Shown here: positions 15,546 through 22,694 of the stretch, one piece after another | Layout of the letters: each line of letters starts with the position of its first letter | How positions within the stretch are numbered: the first letter of the stretch is position 1 | Origin: CAYUYM01 sp964449305 | GTDB taxonomy: Bacteria; Bacteroidota; Ignavibacteria; SZUA-365; CAYQST01 | NCBI GenBank assembly: GCA_964449305.1 | Contig: CAYUYM010000032.1 | Span: 1-22,694 of the forward strand | DNA length: 22,694 bases | Direction of reading: 5' to 3' | Translations under genes and position numbers: made by a program | The notes under the pieces: generated by a model | Seen by the model: the letters and a program-made list of their open reading frames with translations, nothing else | Database searches by the model: none | What the model was told of the DNA's origin: nothing

Positions 15546-17498
15546 ATGCAAATCGTCACCATCCTTGATCACATTGACAGCGGGTACATGGCATTGCCGG
15601 AGTTCCAGCGCGGGTACGTCTGGAACCGCGACCAGGTCCGCGAACTCTTCAGATCCCTGTATCTTCGGCATCCCATCGGCGGGCTCCTTGTGTGGGTCAC
15701 CGAATCCTTGACTGCCGAGCATCGCGGCGACGCAGTGCTTGCACCGGGCATCGTCAAGCTCCTGCTTGACGGCCAGCAACGCATCACCTCGCTCTACGGC
15801 GTGGTACGAGGCCGGCCGCCGAAGTTTTTCGACGGCAACAGGGACGCCTTCACCGGCCTGCATTTCCACCTCGGTGAGGAGGTCTTCTCCTTTTACCAGC
15901 CGGTGAAGATGCGGGACGATCCTCTGTGGGTCAATGTAACCGAAGTCATGCGTGGTGGTCTGGACGGGCTGAGTGAGATCTACGCAATGTTCACCGTGCA
16001 CCCTGAACTCCAACCCCGCATGAGTGAATACATGGGACGGGTGAACCGCCTCCTCGGCATTCTCAATGTCGATCTCCATGTTGAGGAGGTCACAGGACAG
16101 GACAAGACGCTCGATGTGGTGGTGGACATCTTCAACCGGGTCAACAGCGGAGGAACCAAGCTCTCGAAGGGCGATCTCGCGTTGGCGAAGATCTGCGCAT
16201 CATGGCCAGGGGCCCGGGCCAGCATGAAGGAGAAGCTCCATGAATGGAGTGATGCCGGATTCCACTTCAATCTCGACTGGTTGCTGCGCTCGGTGAACAC
16301 CGTCCTCACCGGTGAGGCCAACTTCAAGTTCCTGCATGACAAATCGGCTGCCGAGATCGAGGCCGGCCTGTACGCAGCGATCAGGCATATCGACACCTCC
16401 ATCAACCATATAAGCGGGCGTCTGGGGCTCGATCATGATCGTGTGTTCTTCGGCCGCTTCGGTGTGCCGGTGATGGTGCGATATCTGGCGGCACACGGTG
16501 GAATGCTCACCGGCGCGGAGCGTGACAAGCTCCTGTTCTGGTTTGTGCAGGCAGGCATGTGGGGCCGGTTTTCCGGATCCACCGAATCCTTCATCGACCA
16601 GGACCTGGACGCGCTGGAGCGGGGTGGCGGAAGCCTGGACGCCCTGTTGGAGCAGCTCCGCCTGTGGCATGGAGGGTTGCGTGTTGAGCCGGGGCACTTC
16701 GCCGGGTGGAGTCTTGGTGCACGCTTCTACCCCGTGCTCTACATGCTCACACGCATGGGGGGGGCACGGGATTGGGGACTCGGCACGCCGCTCAAGGCTG
16801 ATCTCCATGGCAGGATGAACCGGCTTGAGGTTCATCACATCTTCCCGAAGGCCCAACTCTACAAGGCGGGGAGCGATCGCACGCAGGTGAACGCGCTGGC
16901 GAATTTCTGCTTTCTGACGAAGACCACCAACCTGGCGATCTCCGACAGGCTGCCGGAGGAGTACTTTCCCGAGATCGAGGCCGCACATCCCGGGGCGCTT
17001 GCCTCGCAATGGGTTCCAATGGATCCCTTGCTTTGGAGGATTGAGAACTTTGGTGCCTTTCTCGCGATGCGGCAGGAACTGCTCGCTGCCGAGGTGAACC
17101 ACCGCATGGAGGAACTGCTGCACGGCGACCTTCGCTGGCTGGAAGGAGCTGCCACTGTCCGTCCCGCCGATGCTGTGGTGCATGGTGGCATCACCAGCGA
17201 TGACGAGGAACGCGAGCTGGCGCGCCTCAACACCTGGATGAAGGAGAATGGCCTGCCAGCCGGTATCATCGCGTTTGACCACAGCAGTACGGAGACTGGC
17301 CAGACCGCGGCGGTGTTCGATCTTGCCTGGCCGAACGGCATCCAGGAGGAACTGAGTCAGCCCGTTGTTGTGCTGCTCAACGAGGGTGACGAGACCATCT
17401 CCATCGCCAGTGCCGCCGGCTATCGCTGCTTCACGAAGGTGCGTGACTTCGAGCAGTATGTGCTGCGAGAGATTCTTGGCGGGGAGATGGGGATCTGA
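15546..17498 (+). CDS. DUF262 and HNH-nuclease protein, GmrSD-like type IV restriction candidate
   Basis: This 650-residue protein joins an N-terminal DUF262 (GmrS/ParB-like nucleotide-using domain) to an HNH-type nuclease region. DUF262 hallmarks are LPEFQRGYVWN (17-27), LLDGQQRITSLYG (73-85) and DIFNRVNSGGTKLSKGDLALAK (194-215). The nuclease part has the HHIFPKAQLY motif with H430/H431 and Asn residues in ANFCFLTKTTN downstream, as in DUF1524-like HNH domains. The last 150 residues are a region I do not recognise. GmrSD enzymes cut modified (for example glucosylated hydroxymethylcytosine) phage DNA in an NTP-dependent way. Activity here is inferred from motifs and from the position next to DISARM. 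The start ATG has GCAGG a few bases upstream. A nuclease guarding against modified DNA would complement DISARM, which targets unmodified DNA. Confidence 0.85.
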   Translation: MQIVTILDHIDSGYMALPEFQRGYVWNRDQVRELFRSLYLRHPIGGLLVWVTESLTAEHRGDAVLAPGIVKLLLDGQQRITSLYGVVRGRPPKFFDGNRDAFTGLHFHLGEEVFSFYQPVKMRDDPLWVNVTEVMRGGLDGLSEIYAMFTVHPELQPRMSEYMGRVNRLLGILNVDLHVEEVTGQDKTLDVVVDIFNRVNSGGTKLSKGDLALAKICASWPGARASMKEKLHEWSDAGFHFNLDWLLRSVNTVLTGEANFKFLHDKSAAEIEAGLYAAIRHIDTSINHISGRLGLDHDRVFFGRFGVPVMVRYLAAHGGMLTGAERDKLLFWFVQAGMWGRFSGSTESFIDQDLDALERGGGSLDALLEQLRLWHGGLRVEPGHFAGWSLGARFYPVLYMLTRMGGARDWGLGTPLKADLHGRMNRLEVHHIFPKAQLYKAGSDRTQVNALANFCFLTKTTNLAISDRLPEEYFPEIEAAHPGALASQWVPMDPLLWRIENFGAFLAMRQELLAAEVNHRMEELLHGDLRWLEGAATVRPADAVVHGGITSDDEERELARLNTWMKENGLPAGIIAFDHSSTETGQTAAVFDLAWPNGIQEELSQPVVVLLNEGDETISIASAAGYRCFTKVRDFEQYVLREILGGEMGI

Positions 17499-17539
17499 GA
17501 GCACGCATTGCTGCACCGCCATCCACGGGATCCAGTGCC

Positions 17540-17734
17540 GTGATTCATGGTGTTGCGCAGCGAGGCAGTGCCGCCCGCACGCGTGGCATCCTTGTGTATC
17601 CCACAGTCGGGAAGGAGTACAATCTCGACCACCTGTACAGCGACCAGTGGCTCCTGATACGGACCGTGGACATCAACAACACCCATTGGAGCGTCATCGA
17701 CCGCCGCCTGAAGGACATCATCGAGATGGTGTGA
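17540..17734 (+). pseudogene. short ORF resembling only the C-terminal tail of McrC
   Basis: From the GTG at 17540 this encodes 64 residues. The segment ILVYPTVGKEYNLDHLY followed by LLIRTVDIN and DRRLKDIIEMV has the spacing of the C-terminus of McrC-family restriction subunits (a YP strand, an R-x-x-D/L strand, and a final helix). The nuclease core expected before it is absent: the frame upstream runs directly back into the DUF262 gene. There is no ribosome-binding site. I read it as a relic of a McrBC system lost by deletion; a small unrelated ORF is the alternative. This match is from recall of the family pattern and was not aligned. Confidence 0.4.
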
Positions 17735-17750
17735 CTGAGCCAGTGTGAAT

Positions 17751-17827
17751 CTGTCATGCGGTGGTGACAGGTGATGCACAGAGTGTGCGCATGTTTTGAA
17801 ACGGCGGATGTTTCTCACGGATCCGCC
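17751..17827. repeat. cluster of three small hairpins
   Basis: Three inverted repeats follow one another: CTGTCA/TGACAG (17751-17770, 8-base loop), GCACA/TGTGC (17776-17788, 3-base loop) and GGCGGAT/ATCCGCC (17803-17827, 11-base loop). All arms are perfect. None is followed by a T-tract, so intrinsic terminators are not supported. Their position upstream of a REP-associated transposase suggests repeat-derived DNA. Confidence 0.5.
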
Positions 17828-17910
17828 CCATTGCCATGTCATGCGAGTATTGGTCGGAGATCGTTGTCTGCGCCGCCGTACTCTTGGACATGAACGCGGG
17901 GCTGGTGTTT

Positions 17911-17934
17911 GGAGTCGCGACGGGAGACGTCGCG
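17911..17934 (+). repeat. REP-like element: GGAG lead plus 7-bp hairpin
   Basis: GGAG at 17911-17914 is followed by a perfect hairpin, CGCGACG-GGAGA-CGTCGCG (17916-17934). REP elements mobilised by or associated with RAYT proteins commonly show a GTAG or GGAG tetranucleotide just 5' of a palindrome. It lies 55 bp before the transposase start. No second full copy was found in this window. Confidence 0.5.
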
Positions 17935-17988
17935 CACCATGAACCAACGAATGATGCATTGAATTGCGACAAGGAGGGTGAGGCTTGC

Positions 17989-18887
17989 ATGACGGAGAAA
18001 TTTCGAAACCGGTACCGCATCTCTTCGGCCCGCGCTGAATGGTGGTCATACGGCCATGCTGGCGCCTATTTCATCACGATCTGCACCAAAAACCGCCATC
18101 GGTATTTTGGAGACATCACCGACGGGAGGATGGAATTATCGCCCATCGGTCAAATCGCAGACGAGTGCTGGAACGCGATTCCGGACCACGCACACCATGT
18201 GGCATTGGGCGCCCACGTCATCATGCCGGATCATGTCCACGGTATCCTGATTCTGTTGGATGATGCGGACGAGGGGTGTGTGTCCGCCGATGGGCACGAT
18301 GAGGAGGTGTGTAGATGTGCGCTGACAGAAACGGGTGGTGGTGGGGTTCCGGGTGATGGTGGTGGCGTTGGTGCCGGTGACGTGGGCGACGGCGGTGGGG
18401 ACGTTGGTGCCGATGACGTGGGCGACGGTGGTGGGGACGTTGGTGCCGNNNNNNNNNNNNNNNNNNNNNNNNNNNNNNNNNNNNNNNNNNNNNNNNNNNN
18501 NNNNNNNNNNNNNNNNNNNNNNNNNNNNNNNNNNNNNNNNNNNNNNNNCCGCGCGAAACGCCATCGCCGACACCAACCCCGAATCAACCACAACCATCCC
18601 GATCATCATTGGTTCCGTTTTCCCGCCAAATGCCATCACAATTGATCGTCCAATCAATCACACCGGCACAGGCCCGGTTCCGAAACCCGGGGAAAAACAC
18701 GGTGTCGTCCATTATCGGTGGGTTCAAATCGGCGGTCACCAAATTGGCGCATCAATCGGGATGGTCCTTCGGATGGCAGCCGCGGTTCCATGATCATATC
18801 ATTCGTGATGCCGCTGAATACCAACGAATTCATGACTACATCGTCTCCAATCCGCAACGGTGGAAGCATGATCATATTCATTCATGA
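17989..18887 (+). CDS. REP-associated tyrosine transposase (RAYT, IS200-like Y1 family), interrupted by an assembly gap
   Basis: The N-terminal part (FRNRYRISS...YFITICTKNRHRYFGDI) and the HUH motif MPDHVHGI (H82, H84) identify a Y1 single-strand transposase-like protein. After the gap the frame resumes with ARFRNPGKNTVSSIIGGFKS, FHDHIIRDAAEYQRIHDYI and SNPQRW, the usual RAYT C-terminus with the tyrosine-bearing YIxxNP motif. Between the two, a Gly/Asp/Val tandem repeat enters the 100-N gap, and a Pro/Thr/Ser/Gln-rich stretch follows it. The front part reads in frame 1 and the rear in frame 3, so the true gap length should be 2 modulo 3 if the gene is intact. AAGGAGG at 17971-17977 supports the ATG at 17989 over an upstream ATG at 17836. 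RAYTs are usually single-copy domesticated proteins that act on REP hairpins, and one such hairpin is just upstream. Confidence 0.85.
18367..18448 (+). repeat. 36-bp in-frame tandem repeat (at least 2.3 copies)
   Basis: Units at 18367-18402 and 18403-18438 differ at two positions, and a third begins at 18439 and enters the N gap. Each encodes a 12-residue Val/Gly/Ala/Asp unit (VGAGDVGDGGGD type) inside the transposase gene. The number of copies cannot be known from this assembly. Confidence 0.9.
18449..18548. other. assembly gap of 100 N
   Basis: Exactly 100 unknown bases, the conventional placeholder for a scaffold gap of unknown size. It sits inside the tandem repeat, which probably collapsed the assembly. 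Confidence 0.98.
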
Positions 18888-19018
18888 TGCTCTGTCACGC
18901 TCCTGAAGACCAGTCTGGAGGCTGTTGATGCACCGAGAAGAATTCTCCATATTTCAACCATGAACCAGCCTTCCCTGACACATCCGGTCGATCCGGTGGG
19001 GTGACGTCCTTTCGTTCC

Positions 19019-19033
19019 TGCGGCTGTGCCGCA
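19019..19033. repeat. small hairpin upstream of lipoprotein gene
   Basis: TGCGGC-TGT-GCCGCA is a perfect 6-bp inverted repeat 46 bp before the ATG at 19080. It might be a leader structure or part of a terminator for upstream transcription, but no T-run follows it. The rest of 18888-19079 shows no gene; an imperfect CTCC...GGAG inverted repeat at 18900-18920 lies just after the transposase stop. Confidence 0.35.
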
Positions 19034-19079
19034 CGTCCATTGATGGTCACAACCACGACCAACCACGCAGGAGACAGTC

Positions 19080-19763
19080 ATGAAACTGCCAATGTCCACC
19101 ACCCTTGTCCCCTTCACCCTCGTCCTGGTGGTTTGTGCCGCAACCCTCCCTTCATGCTCCACGCCTGAATCCTACGATGATGCCATGACGCTCATCAGGC
19201 AGCACAAGTGGCAGGAGGCGAAGGCGAAACTGCAGGGCGTGCCGAAAAACGACTCGACCCGGAAACGCATCGCCGCTGCCCTGCTGACCTGCGACATCGG
19301 CATGCTGTTCGATGCGCGGCAGTTCAACCAGGCCCACGCGCTTGTGGATTCCATGGTGGCCGTCGGGGATGGAATGTACTTTGTCTACAACGTCTCACCG
19401 GGTGATCCGCAGTTCCCGGTGGCTGCAACGCTGGCGCATCTGGTCCATGGTGAATGGGAACTCGCCAACGTCAACGCCTGGCTGGATGCCGTGGAGAAGA
19501 ATCCATCGCTTCTCGAGATCACGGAGTATGACAGGCCGGTGTTGGACAGGGAACTGCGCAAAGGCCGGAGGGGTGCACAGTTTCGCGATGTGGACACCTG
19601 CGAGGCGGCGGAACCCTATCCCGCACCGTATGTGCGTTCCATCGGGTTCGACAACCTTCCTCCGCTGCCAGAGTACCAGCAGGTGATCGGGGATCTCCTG
19701 ACACGCATCACGCAAGCCATCACGCGGTATGACGATGTGATGAAGCGGCTGGCCGGCAGGTGA
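19080..19763 (+). CDS. predicted lipoprotein with helical repeat-like mature domain
   Basis: This 227-residue protein begins with a signal peptide (LVPFTLVLVVCAATL) ending in the lipobox LPSC, placing the lipidated cysteine at residue 26. The mature part is mostly helical, with segments such as DDAMTLIRQHKWQEAKAKLQ and ARQFNQAHALVDSMV that look like TPR-type helix pairs. I do not recognise a named family. AGGAGA nine bases before the ATG supports the start. It is followed after 12 bp by a methyltransferase gene, so the two are probably co-transcribed. It would sit in the periplasm, anchored to a membrane. Confidence 0.75.
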   Translation: MKLPMSTTLVPFTLVLVVCAATLPSCSTPESYDDAMTLIRQHKWQEAKAKLQGVPKNDSTRKRIAAALLTCDIGMLFDARQFNQAHALVDSMVAVGDGMYFVYNVSPGDPQFPVAATLAHLVHGEWELANVNAWLDAVEKNPSLLEITEYDRPVLDRELRKGRRGAQFRDVDTCEAAEPYPAPYVRSIGFDNLPPLPEYQQVIGDLLTRITQAITRYDDVMKRLAGR

Positions 19764-19775
19764 GCGTCGACAACC

Positions 19776-20522
19776 ATGACCAATCCCTGGTTCGACATTC
19801 CACTTTCGGACTATGAGTCGCACATGGCACTGCCGGACGTCGGGCAGGCGGCGATGCTGGCATCCCAGTTGGAGACGGTGCTGCTGCGATATGCCCCGGA
19901 GTCCGTGGCCGTCATCGGGTGTGCGGGTGGAAACGGGTTCGACAGGATTCCCGCCTCTGTCCGGCGTGTGGTGGGCATCGACATCAATCCGCGCTACATC
20001 GCAGCAGCGACAGCCCGCCATCATGGACGCGTCCCTGGACTCGAGCTCCACGTCGCCGACATCCAAGCAGGCCTGCCGCCCTGTGCGCCCGTCGAGCTGA
20101 TCCACGCGGCCCTGGTGTTCGAGTATGTGTCACTTCCCGATGCGCTCGCTAACCTGGCGCGTCTGTGCCTGCCGGGCGGCAGGCTGGTGGTTGTGCTGCA
20201 ACGCCCTTCTGCCTGTGTGCATGAGGTGTCGCCTTCGCCCTACACCAGCGTGCAGAGGCTCGCACCGGTCATGCGACTCGTCCCCCCGGAGGAGCTGCGC
20301 TCGCACGCCGCTGCGTCCGGGTTTGCGCTGGAGTCCGAACACACGGAGGTCCTCGTTTCGGGAAAGGAGTTCGTTGTCCAAGTCCACCGCTGCGCATCGG
20401 ATGCCTCGCCGCGCAGTGCAGCCGACGATCCCGACCTCAGGCATGCGGACATGCAGGATCGCGGCGTGGGAGCTTCGTGCCGTGAGGAACCACGAGAAGA
20501 GGATGCGGTGACGGGAACGTGA
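19776..20522 (+). CDS. class I SAM-dependent methyltransferase, substrate unknown
   Basis: This protein of 248 residues has the small-molecule methyltransferase fold. Motif I is VAVIGCAGGNGFDRI (44-58), motif II has the acidic residue in VVGIDINPRYIAAA (65-78), then HVADIQ (92-97) and a motif-IV-like IHAALVFEYV (109-118), with LPGGRLVVVLQ (132-142) as the post-motif. The domain ends near residue 206; the last 40 residues are charged, low in structure and without family character, so the functional protein may be shorter. The gene follows the lipoprotein after 12 bp. The specific substrate cannot be told from the sequence; this family methylates metabolites, quinones or small molecules as often as macromolecules. 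Confidence 0.82.
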   Translation: MTNPWFDIPLSDYESHMALPDVGQAAMLASQLETVLLRYAPESVAVIGCAGGNGFDRIPASVRRVVGIDINPRYIAAATARHHGRVPGLELHVADIQAGLPPCAPVELIHAALVFEYVSLPDALANLARLCLPGGRLVVVLQRPSACVHEVSPSPYTSVQRLAPVMRLVPPEELRSHAAASGFALESEHTEVLVSGKEFVVQVHRCASDASPRSAADDPDLRHADMQDRGVGASCREEPREEDAVTGT

Positions 20523-20686
20523 CAACCGGGGATATTTCTGTCCATGAACACGCTGAGTCCGGAGTCGTGGGCGGTGAGCACAGGCTGCCGGGGTTGATCC
20601 CGGCTCCCAGCGCATGCACACGACGAATGCTGGCGACCTTTCGCTATTGTGGGAAACCTGACGTACATTACACCTGCACAGGTAGA

Positions 20687-21691
20687 ATGGACATGATGGC
20701 GACCATGTCAGAGATACGAAGTCATCGGCATCCCCGGCCCGGTATTTCCAGGCGCACAAGGAAGGTTGTGCCGCTGGGGCGTGTCCGGCCACATGTCCGG
20801 GCCGCGATCTGTGGCTGCACGTTGGTCCTCATCCTGTGCCTGCCGTATTCCCGACTGTGGAGTCAACAGGATAGTGTCGACATCTTCGAGCTCTCCCTGA
20901 CTCAGCTCGCCAATATCAGGATCACATCGGCCTCGAAAACCGAGGAGATTCTTGCCGAAAGTGCTGCCACGGTGGTTGTCATCACCGCAGCGGAGATCAG
21001 GGATCGTGGATGTCGGACACTCGAGGATGTTTTGTCGGTACTTCCGGGGTTCCAGTTTCGGAATATCATGGGGATCAACAGCTATGTGTTTCAACGTGGC
21101 ATCCCGAACCAGAACAATCTCATTCTTTTGCTGATCGATGGAGTCCAGGTGAACGAACTCAATTCCGGTGGATTCTATGCGGGTGCGCAATACAACCTGG
21201 CGAATGTGGATCGAATTGAAGTCGTCTACGGACCGACATCTGTCGCATACGGGACCAATGCCGTGTCCGGGATCATCAACATCATCACGCGGGAGATTGA
21301 CGGGAACAGTGTGGAAGCGGGCGTTCTCGGCGGATCGTTCCAGACAATGCGCGTCTCCGCCCGCGGGCAGCATGTGACGGCGGACAGCACCTTCGGCATC
21401 TCCCTGGCCGGCATGTATGCGACTTCCGGCAAGGGCGACCTGCGGGGCGGTGCCGGTGACAACAACTGGTCCGATTCGTTTGAGAATCACGAGTGTGATT
21501 ATTCCCTCGATCTGAAGGTCCACGCATGTGACGTCACCCTCGGCGCCTCACTGATCGAAAAGGACGCATCCCCGACAACTCTTTTCAAACACGCGGCACC
21601 GCATACCAGGACAATGGGACCTCATGGAACATCCGTTTTCTCAATGCCTACCTCCGGCATGCATGTGATCTGTCTGACGCCCTCACCCTGA
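20687..21691 (+). pseudogene. TonB-dependent receptor, 5' segment (plug and first strands) before a frameshift
   Basis: This frame encodes the signal peptide (CTLVLILCLPYSRLWSQ) and the plug of an outer-membrane TonB-dependent receptor. A short DIFELSLTQLANIRITSASK stretch leads into the plug, with VVVITAAEIRDRG (97-109), LEDVLSVLPGFQ, RGIPNQNNLILLLIDG and VDRIEVVYGPTSVAYGTNAVSGIINIIT, a classic plug-to-barrel junction. I chose ATG 20687 because a GTG at 20519, overlapping the preceding stop, would put over 50 unrelated residues in front of the signal peptide. Reading continues properly to about 21586 and then becomes nonsense until the stop at 21691. Such receptors import siderophores, cobalamin or glycans with TonB energy; the ligand is unknown. 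Confidence 0.8.
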
Positions 21692-22694
21692 TGGCAACCG
21701 TGTACCATCGGGATGCCACGGTGCTTGGAACCAGCGTCTACCAGATCGTCGACACGGCGCAGATTGGGTACTACCGGCCGAACTCTCTGACAGGGGCGGA
21801 AGCGATCGTGACCTGGTCGGGGGTGCCCACCTTCGGCCTGACATGTGGCACCTCCCTCGAAATGGAGCGACTTGCAGTGACGGCCTCGAGTTCAGTGAGC
21901 GATTCACCAATGCAGGCGCCTCCGTTTCCTTCTTCACCGGACATGCAGCGGAATTCCACCGCAAGCATGTTCATCGAACCGCGTTGGACGCCGTCTGCTT
22001 CCCTGACCGTCTCGGGTGGCATGAGGTTCGATCACAGCAGCTATTATGGCGACGTCCTCACACCACGAGCTGGTGCAACCTGGTCGTTCGGCATGGGCGG
22101 GTTGCGTCTTGCCTATGGCGAGGCCTTCCGGGCTCCCAAACCGTGGGACTATTCCGACGGCCTCGGCAACTCTGCGCTCACCCCCGAACGGATGTCGTCG
22201 CTTGAGGTCGGGGCACGGCTTCATACCTCGGAGGTGCTGCACGTCGAGGCGGTCTGGTATCGAAATGAACTGCGTCATGCGCTTGTCAAGGACGTCTCCG
22301 TTGATGGCTATCGCTGGAAAAACGGGGGCAGCATCACCACCACCGGTCTGGAGATGACGCTCAGGTACTCGGCGCATCCATTCAGCGGCATGGTGAACTA
22401 CACGCGTACCGACAGTGACGATGAGTTCACTTCTGCAATTGCGGAGATCAGCAGACATACGGCGAATGCCGAAGCCCGGTGGCTGGTCGCCAACCGGATA
22501 CACATCGGACTGGTTGCCCACTACATTGGAGTGCGCAACAATCCCAAACCCATTCACGCCACAGGATCGACAGACGTTGGTCCGTACCTGATCGTTGATG
22601 GAACGCTCACATTCCGGCATCTCCTCGGATGCGATGTCCAAGTGTCGGTGAACAACGTCTTCAACACGGAGTATTTCCACACCTCCAATCGCGA
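21589..22694 (+). pseudogene. TonB-dependent receptor, 3' segment (beta-barrel) in another frame, cut by the window end
   Basis: From about 21586 the receptor continues in the frame one base back (TRGTAYQDNGTSWNIRFLNAY...), with typical barrel strands: SGGMRFDHSSYYGDVLTPRAG, LRLAYGEAFRAPKPWDYSDG, LEVGARLHTSEVLHVEAVWYRN and, near the window end, VQVSVNNVFNTEYF. It remains open to the last base, so the terminal strand lies outside. A single missing T in the CTTTTC run at 21581-21586 would rejoin both segments as TTLFQTRGTAYQDN. This is either a sequencing/assembly error or a recent inactivating mutation. One stretch near 21870-21960 also reads plausibly in another frame (DGLEFSERFTNAGAS), so a further pair of compensating errors is possible. 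Confidence 0.75.

Noticed and set aside
17803..17827. GGCGGAT/ATCCGCC hairpin as an intrinsic terminator
   Set aside because: The loop is 11 bases and no T-tract follows on either strand.
17836..17988. 51-residue N-terminal extension of the RAYT from the ATG at 17836
   Set aside because: The extension would cover the REP-like hairpin and has no family similarity, while AAGGAGG directly supports the ATG at 17989.
18367..18448. 36-bp direct repeats as a CRISPR array
   Set aside because: The repeat units are contiguous without spacers, are a multiple of three long and stay in the transposase reading frame; no cas genes are nearby.
21843..22205. Alternative reading of the receptor barrel in frame 3 as a separate gene
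   Set aside because: Only a short stretch looks protein-like; frame 1 continues with recognisable barrel strands to the window end.

Overview
The window is about 22.7 kb of GC-rich bacterial DNA read almost entirely on the + strand. Two lipoproteins with N-terminal lipoboxes, a TonB-dependent receptor and a REP-associated tyrosine transposase with a C-terminus of the type common in Bacteroidota/Chlorobiota-like genomes point to a diderm bacterium, possibly of the Bacteroidota-Chlorobiota-Ignavibacteria group. This assignment is an inference, and no rRNA or tRNA is present to test it. A run of exactly 100 N (18449-18548) shows the sequence is a draft scaffold.

Region 1 (210-14089) is a complete class 1 DISARM anti-phage locus in the canonical order drmD (SNF2-type helicase), drmMI (N6-adenine methyltransferase), drmA (helicase with a zinc-ribbon-like insert), drmB (DUF1998) and drmC (phospholipase-D-like). 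In the published picture of DISARM, the methyltransferase marks host DNA as self while DrmA/DrmB with accessory proteins block incoming unmodified phage DNA. Class 1 is identified by DrmD plus an adenine methylase; the class 2 partners (DrmE and a cytosine methylase) are absent. Junctions drmD/drmMI and drmA/drmB are bridged by tiny ORFs overlapping the stop and start codons. A 312-bp spacer without a recognisable gene separates drmMI from drmA. The C-terminal, probable target-recognition part of DrmMI is strikingly AT-rich compared with the rest of the gene.

Region 2 (14090-17734) continues as accessory or defence-island DNA. It holds a small lipoprotein gene whose ribosome-binding site lies in a perfect hairpin and whose signal-peptide segment is duplicated about 520 bp downstream. 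It also holds a single-chain DUF262 + HNH protein (GmrSD-like type IV restriction candidate) and, directly after it, a short ORF resembling only the C-terminal tail of McrC, probably a relic of a McrBC system.

Region 3 (17735-18887) has a cluster of four small hairpins, the last of REP type with a GGAG lead, just upstream of a RAYT transposase gene. That gene carries an in-frame 36-bp tandem repeat at which the assembly broke.

Region 4 (18888-22694) looks like ordinary chromosome: a lipoprotein and a class I SAM methyltransferase in tandem, then a TonB-dependent receptor interrupted by an apparent one-base frameshift and running off the end of the window.
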